From Owenia fusiformis (lineage: Eukaryota > Annelida > Polychaeta > Sabellida > Oweniidae), in NCBI GenBank assembly GCA_903813345.2, contig CAIIXF020000006.1:8668989-8732988 (forward strand): 64,000 bases of DNA, written 5' to 3'. The first letter of the stretch is position 1; the number at the start of each line of letters is the position of its first letter. Shown piece after piece: positions 59,101 through 64,000 of the stretch. The position numbers were made by a program, and so were the translations under genes. A model generated the notes under the pieces. The model saw nothing but the letters and a program-made list of their open reading frames with translations. It searched no databases and was not told the DNA's origin.

Positions 59101-60568
59101 GTAGGCAAGAAGAAATTTCCTGCAGTTGTTTTCAAGTGTTTTCATCTGTACATGTAAAGTAATCATCTTTACATGTAAAGTAATTATCTTTACATGTAAA
59201 GTAATTATCTTTACATGTAAAGTATTCATCTTTACATGTAAGAAATCATCTTTGCATGTAATGTAATCATATTTACATGTAAGTAATCATCTTTACATGT
59301 AAAGTAATCATCTTTACATGTGAAGTAATCATCTTTACATGACTGTTATCCCTATTGTCAGAAAGTCTAATGGAAACATTTAGTGTTACTATGCATATCA
59401 GGCTTATCAAATAATTTGAAAAACTGATCACAATTTATCCTCTGAAGGGTGCAATAGAAAGTGTGAAGTGAATTCAATTTGTTCCAGGGTAAGAGAGATT
59501 TATCTCAATGTATTATTTTAGCAATTAAATAATTCAACTAACACAAGTGTGACTTTTTAGGATGAATGATGGCTGTATTTTTATGGGATAAAGATGGCTG
59601 AATATGAAATATAAGACAAAGCTAAACGCCACACAATTCTCTATCATAAGAATCTTAGAGATACTCTCCTTAACCATTGTGCAGAAAATGTACTAGAAAT
59701 CTTCAAATTTTACACTGTTACTTACTGCAGAGTCATCGTCTTCACATAAATCCAACTGAGCATCGATAGCATTGTCAGCAAGAGAAGGGAAATATTTGAA
59801 AAATCTTGCGATGAATTGTGAGGCAAGTCTCTTCTCATTGGCCCCACCCTTCACTCCACTGATGATTGACAGGTACTCCTTCTCATGCTGGAACATAGAG
59901 AACATGTTGAGATCTGCCGCATGCAATCATTTTGTCTATTTTGATTATTTTGGGAGAGCATCCCCCAATAATTGCATGCCTTTGGTAATACCAAACTATC
60001 TATTTCCACACATCGTTCAATTCAATTCATACATCTCTACTAAAAGTGGTAAGTAACTAGAACAGTTCTCTTTCCAATCATTTCATTTTGCTTGTAAACC
60101 TATGGAAATATTCAGATGCCTCTATGCCGATCAAGCAGTTACTGCTGGTGAACAAAGGCTGAAATATCAGATCAGCCCAGCCTTTGAAATAGGTAAATGT
60201 GAGGTAAATTTAAACAAATATAAAATTACTAAATGTAAATTGTCCAAAGGAAACCCGACTGCCATTACGTCCATAAATGTGGGGTAGGCTAGAATCTAAT
60301 GGTTGTTGGCTAATCGTTGGATAATGGACATGGGATAGAATGAGATCTCAGGAAACGAAATGAAATATGAGCAATAGAGGGAAGATGTCCAAAGTGAATT
60401 TGGAGCATAATTAGTCTTAGTGACATACCGAGAACAAGAAAAAGGGAAAATGGGAAAAATTCATAAAAAAATTATGAAAATAAAAAAAAATCAACTCACT
60501 TCACCGGCTTTATCTTTGGCATCTGCTAGCACAGCAAAATCCTTGTACAGCTGCTCGATGGAAGCCAT
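50004..60568 (-). CDS. API5: apoptosis inhibitor 5 (API5/AAC-11)
   Basis: Thirteen coding exons on the minus strand: 60568-60500, 59887-59726, 59039-58874, 58549-58398, 58085-57945, 57268-57203, 56896-56702, 56001-55829, 55389-55296, 54896-54780, 54478-54447, 54086-53956 and 50104-50004. All junctions are GT-AG and frame is kept, giving 532 residues. Diagnostic stretches are EQLYKDFAVLADA, GGANEKRLASQFIARFFKYF, AQLDLCED, IVRERAIKF, FSYVECLMYAFHQIARRHP, and the leucine-zipper segment LQYFARGLQLYIKQLRMALQ. API5 is a nuclear HEAT/ARM-repeat protein that blocks E2F1- and Acinus-linked apoptosis. GQKRSN and the following basic stretch suit a nuclear signal. The final exon adds a 30-residue Gly/Arg tail. 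The last intron (3.85 kb) holds a protease gene on the other strand. Confidence 0.95.
50687..53342 (+). CDS. secreted astacin metalloprotease (astacin-EGF-CUB-TSP1)
   Basis: Two exons, 50687-52513 and 52923-53342, joined in phase 0, encode 748 residues. MDCRILWILLQVLATGLFS is a signal peptide. A long charged propeptide ends in a furin-type site RRNKR (215-219). The catalytic domain (about 226-413) has the zinc motif HEIGHSLGLIH (308-318) and the Met-turn SVMHY (M364, Y366). An EGF-like module (about 414-449), a CUB domain (about 460-578) and a TSP1 repeat with WSQWGAWSDC (649-658) follow, then an Arg-rich, Cys-containing tail. Residue 319 is Gln where astacins usually have Glu. This order matches the nematode NAS-33 to NAS-37 group (DPY-31, HCH-1), which process cuticle or hatching substrates. 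The role here is extracellular proteolysis, substrate unknown. The whole gene lies in the last intron of API5, antisense. Confidence 0.93.
52703..52708 (+). terminator. possible alternative poly(A) signal inside protease intron
   Basis: AATAAA overlaps the stop codon (TAA at 52709-52711) of the open frame that continues past the protease exon-1 donor. It would end a transcript that keeps the start of the intron and lacks TSP1. Confidence 0.3.
53624..53629 (-). terminator. possible poly(A) signal for a short API5 form
   Basis: AATAAA on the minus strand lies about 330 bases after the stop (TGA) that follows exon 12 if its donor is not used. It would give a short API5 ending FRGK, and overlaps the 3' UTR of the nested protease on the opposite strand. 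Confidence 0.35.
53698..53703 (+). terminator. protease polyadenylation signal
   Basis: AATAAA lies 356 bases after the protease stop codon and still inside the API5 intron. That would keep the whole nested transcript within it. Confidence 0.5.
56345..56665. repeat. API5: 30/27-bp minisatellite in API5 intron
   Basis: About 11 units of AATCTTAAAAGAATTGTCAA plus CAACATGGCC, 27 or 30 bases long. They end about 35 bases from the exon 7 donor (56702). Open frames through it are by-products of the unit length. Confidence 0.92.
57500..57695. mobile_element. foldback MITE in API5 intron
   Basis: AATAAAGACCGAGATTTTAT near 57512 pairs with ATACAATCTCGGTCTTTATT near 57660-57681. The interior is unique and non-coding. 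Confidence 0.65.
59155..59340. repeat. API5: 21-bp palindromic tandem array in API5 intron
   Basis: About nine units of ATCTTTACATGTAAAGTAAT(T), each holding the perfect palindrome CTTTACATGTAAAG. It lies between API5 exons 2 and 3. Confidence 0.92.
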
Positions 60569-63500
60569 CTCTCTGCAGTATTTAGGACAGACAGAATACT
60601 CTAATAATGCTTTTATTTAGCATAAATCAAAAGATTCTTGGTGAAAATACAAAAGCATGTATTTAACAAGCTGCGCACCGGAAATCGATTCAACATGCGC
60701 AAATGTATTATCGCCCACTTCAGTTTTAAAAAATGGAGCAAACATTTGCAAACGATTTAAGCCTAAAGGTAGGTTGTTTAGAATATACATCGCTTGTTTC
60801 AATCTCAGAAAAAAGGATTTAGAATACCATGGTTGAAAGATGTACATCATCAAGTCGATTGCACGTCAAATGAAATAATGTCAAAGTTTTCAATTTTTTT
60901 AAAAAAATGGGTGAACTCATTCTCAAGTGATAGGCCTAGCCTACCATAGGCCAAATGAAAAGTTGTATTAAAATCAGTAAAGTACTATTTTTTCTCATGG
61001 GATCCGTGTTAACGGCCTACTAGTAGAACTACTGACGGTTGTGATTGGTCAGTATACATTACGTAAAAATGTTGTGATTTGATTGGCCATGGGCATTCAC
61101 ACTGGTGCTCCACTCGATTACGCTGGTTACTGTTTCAGTAACAAAATTTCGGAACGTCGAAGGTACGATTTTTCTTTTTTCCTTATTTCACGCGTCGTAG
61201 GCAAATCCCCACGACATTTTTTCTCTCAAATGTGTATCATACCATATATTTTAGAAAATGTCCATGTTTGCGAAGAAATAGCTCAAAAGACAACAGAATC
61301 GTCGATTTAATTCCTCACTTGGTAGGGGTTAAAAGTGCAGATCTTAACTGTTTTTCGAAATACCGTTTATGTAACTTAGTGAGGAATTAAATCGTCGATT
61401 CCGTTGTCTTCTGAACTATTTGTTCGCAAATGTGTTAAACATATGATACTGATACACCTTTGTGATAAAAATGTTGAGGGAATTCTGCCTACAACGTGTA
61501 AAATAAGAAAAAAGAAAAATCGTACCTTAGACGTTCCAACATTTAGTTAACGTAAAGGTTCCAGTGTAATCGGAGGATCACCAGTACTGATTCAATAGAT
61601 GCACTGATGGCCCTTAGTATTTGATATTTGATAATTGGCGGGTATGAAAACTGAGTTAATGGGTAACAGAGACTGAGTTGACTTGGATCAAATACTGACA
61701 TGACGACACTATTTTTCAATCTTTTGCTGTGCCAGTTTTAATTCAATATGCAAGACTGCAAACTTCTCATCATTATTATTTGGTTCAGAATTCATACACA
61801 TTTGAGGCAAGTGGTGATATATTGTTTCGCCAACTTTTTGTGATGGCAGTTGGCATTTGCCCGGTGTTTGGCATTTGGTAATTGGTGTTCAGCATTCAGT
61901 GTCTGCAACAAATGGCAGGTTGTGAGATTTTGCATGTTAATGCCTTGTCATAGTATGCTGATGAAAACATGGATTGTTCATCAAATCAATTGTGAGTCAG
62001 TTTGAGCCAAAATGAATAGCTTGTTTATCTTAATTAATTGGCCCATGGGTTAACCAGTTCTAACTGTAATATTACATAGTATACACAGCTGACGTTGGTT
62101 GTTCATGTATTTATTTCTAATGTTTTATAGAATTTCAAAATTTATTATTTTTATACTTTTGTGAACTAGGCCTAATGGAATAAATTCATATCTAAAAACT
62201 CTTTTGACAGTGACAGAGGATTTTGTTGTTATTTAACACATTGAATGTAATGGAAGCATGACACATTTTTAGACAAATTACCCAATATGACAGCTAGTTT
62301 TTGAAAGAAATAGAGTTTTAATAGTTAGAATTTAAACCTGCACACCACCTCAAAACGCAATATGTGGACATATATTACTTTCACATTTTCATACAACCAA
62401 CAATACTATTAAGACTGTAATATAAAGTTGATGTCATTTTAAACTTTTTTTCTGGTAATATCAAAGCACAACCATTTAGTTTAAAAAATAAAAATCATGT
62501 TCATGTTTGAACGATGGTGGCAAGTAAACATTCTGGCAATACACCACCAAGAGTAATTTAACATGTATCATTTAAAACATTTTAATTCTGTAGTGACCTC
62601 ATATTCTAAATTTATAAACCTTCCAAATATCAAAATGTCTATGACAATCCTAGCAATCGAAGGAACAATCCTGATAATGACACATTTATCATGAGTATTT
62701 GTACATAAGATTTGCCCCATTTGTTTACTTAATTGTATATTCTTTCATATAGCTCAAAATCTTACCCGAAACAACCCAATACTATACTAACTATCATTCT
62801 TTTGAAAATGACTGATTTGACTGTCATGTACTTGACAAGATGTATAATGGAATTGTATTGTTTTCATCTGGTTTATTTTTAAACGGAATCAGCGACCAAA
62901 TCATGGTTATTTGATGAGCTTTTCAAGGTTGAAACCACTCGTTATCTGCCCGAACAGATTAATTAATGATTGACTAGATGTTAATGATAAAATCAAGTTG
63001 ATTGATGTGTTACTTGAGACTTTAAAGTCCTATTCTTCCCCTTTCTAATGTTATTATCTTTAAATGAGAGCCCTTTGTCAAAATTAAATCCACAAATGCC
63101 AAAATTACATGAAATATCTGCTCCAAGTACATGTATATTGTATCATTGTTTTGCGATTCAATCAAATGTCATTTTTACAATTGTAATGTCCGGGGCTAAG
63201 GCCGTGGGTGGCGATAATAAAGATAACAAAATGCCAAAGTTAAAATATATAAAATCACACTACTATACCTTGCATTTGGTGTTCATGAGCAACCCATTTG
63301 GCTTATTAGTAATGATTATGTATTTGTTTTTATTTGTCTGTTCCTTATGAATGGTTTATCGGTTGAAAATTAGATGCTAGTAAGGCACTTTCAAAAATAT
63401 ATTAAACAATTCAATTAGACAAACAAAGTATCTTATGCATTTCTAGGTGTTAGGTATAGTAGTGTGAAAATGGTCTATTTCAAATAAACTTAGTGTTCTC

Positions 63501-64000
63501 TGTATAATCTCAAAGCAACTACCAAGCTGGGCAAACACCCAAACTCAAGTGAGTGAGTGTGTTTTCCATATATGGAAGTGACACAATACAAAACAACATT
63601 GAACATACAACATGAAAAGCTAAAAACTGGTTTGAAACAAAAGAAAGTGAAAAGGCAAGGCATGGCAAACAAGAGGATTAAAACATTTATCACTGATACA
63701 ATAGTAACCTAGGGACCTGTTATATTGATAAGTGAAATATAAAGGATTGATCAATATGAAGTGAAAAATATAAAAACATGAAAATGGCCATGTTACATCC
63801 ACGCGGACAACGTCTAAATGCGTCCCGCATTTACCTTAAGTCGGTCATAAATACAAAATACACAAAGGATAAATATTTATAGCAATTTAAAATTATGTAA
63901 CACATCTGTATAAAAATGAGCTTATTCCTCCCCTAATAGCATCCACAATGGTCAACATTATAAAGCAAGGTATAACATAATTCTAAAGTATAAAATGTTG
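60569..64000. other. API5 upstream region, no further gene recognised
   Basis: This should hold the API5 promoter just right of 60568. CTGCAGAGAG precedes the ATG on the minus strand. A large foldback occupies 61097-61597. The frame at 63048-63350 and the Met at 63187 (MSGAKAVGGDNKDNK) have no splice donor in a fitting place and no domain. The remainder is AT-rich. Confidence 0.4.
61097..61597. mobile_element. 500-bp foldback element
   Basis: The outer arms (ACTGGTGCTCCACTCGATTACG and its inverse near 61561-61592) and inner arms (CAACAGAATCGTCGATTTAA with its inverse near 61385-61410) pair along nearly the full length around a loop of about 60 bases. It lies about 530 bases upstream of the API5 start codon. 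Confidence 0.8.

Noticed and set aside
63048-63350. Possible first exon with MSGAKAVGGDNKDNK
   Set aside because: The codons look GC-richer than the surroundings, but no donor follows in a fitting place and no partner exon was found.

Overview
The window is animal nuclear DNA. It is AT-rich and intron-rich, with consensus GT-AG splice sites that keep exon reading frames, and it is dense in small inverted-repeat transposons and minisatellites. The genes (RPL28, API5, a phosphagen kinase, an astacin protease) are metazoan. The arginine-kinase-type phosphagen kinase and the many TA-flanked MITEs point to an invertebrate, most likely aquatic. I cannot fix the phylum from the sequence.

Layout. 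1-4.4 kb: no gene found. 4.5-7.6 kb (+): a two-EF-hand calmodulin-like gene with two alternative first exons that both splice to shared exons; its 3' end is unresolved. 8.5-12.4 kb (-): a 212-residue protein made almost only of three MLLE (PABC) domains, with no RNA-binding domains. 13.6-15.9 kb (+): ribosomal protein L28, with a well-formed C/D box snoRNA in one intron and a decayed copy in the next. 16-20.5 kb: foldback elements and a mariner-like fossil. 20.7-42.9 kb (+), possibly to 48.4 kb: one large phosphagen (arginine-type) kinase gene. Its catalytic core is a single exon (35869-36981). Two candidate first exons (20668 and 32946) and a last exon encoding a hydrophobic tail anchor (42809-42907) all join it in phase 0. 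Its introns carry most of the satellite DNA in the window. 50.0-60.6 kb (-): API5 in 13 coding exons, ending in an RGG-rich tail. Its last intron contains, on the opposite strand, a complete astacin-EGF-CUB-TSP1 metalloprotease gene (50687-53342). 60.6-64 kb: upstream sequence with a large foldback element.

The genes do not form a pathway. MLLE and RPL28 are divergent (5' to 5'), EF-hand and MLLE are convergent, and the protease is nested in API5. The most notable items are the stand-alone triple-MLLE protein, the predicted tail-anchored arginine kinase with an altered catalytic NEED motif and alternative N-termini, the nested protease, and the snoRNA pair in RPL28. All gene models were derived by hand from splice signals and reading frame, and none has transcript support here.
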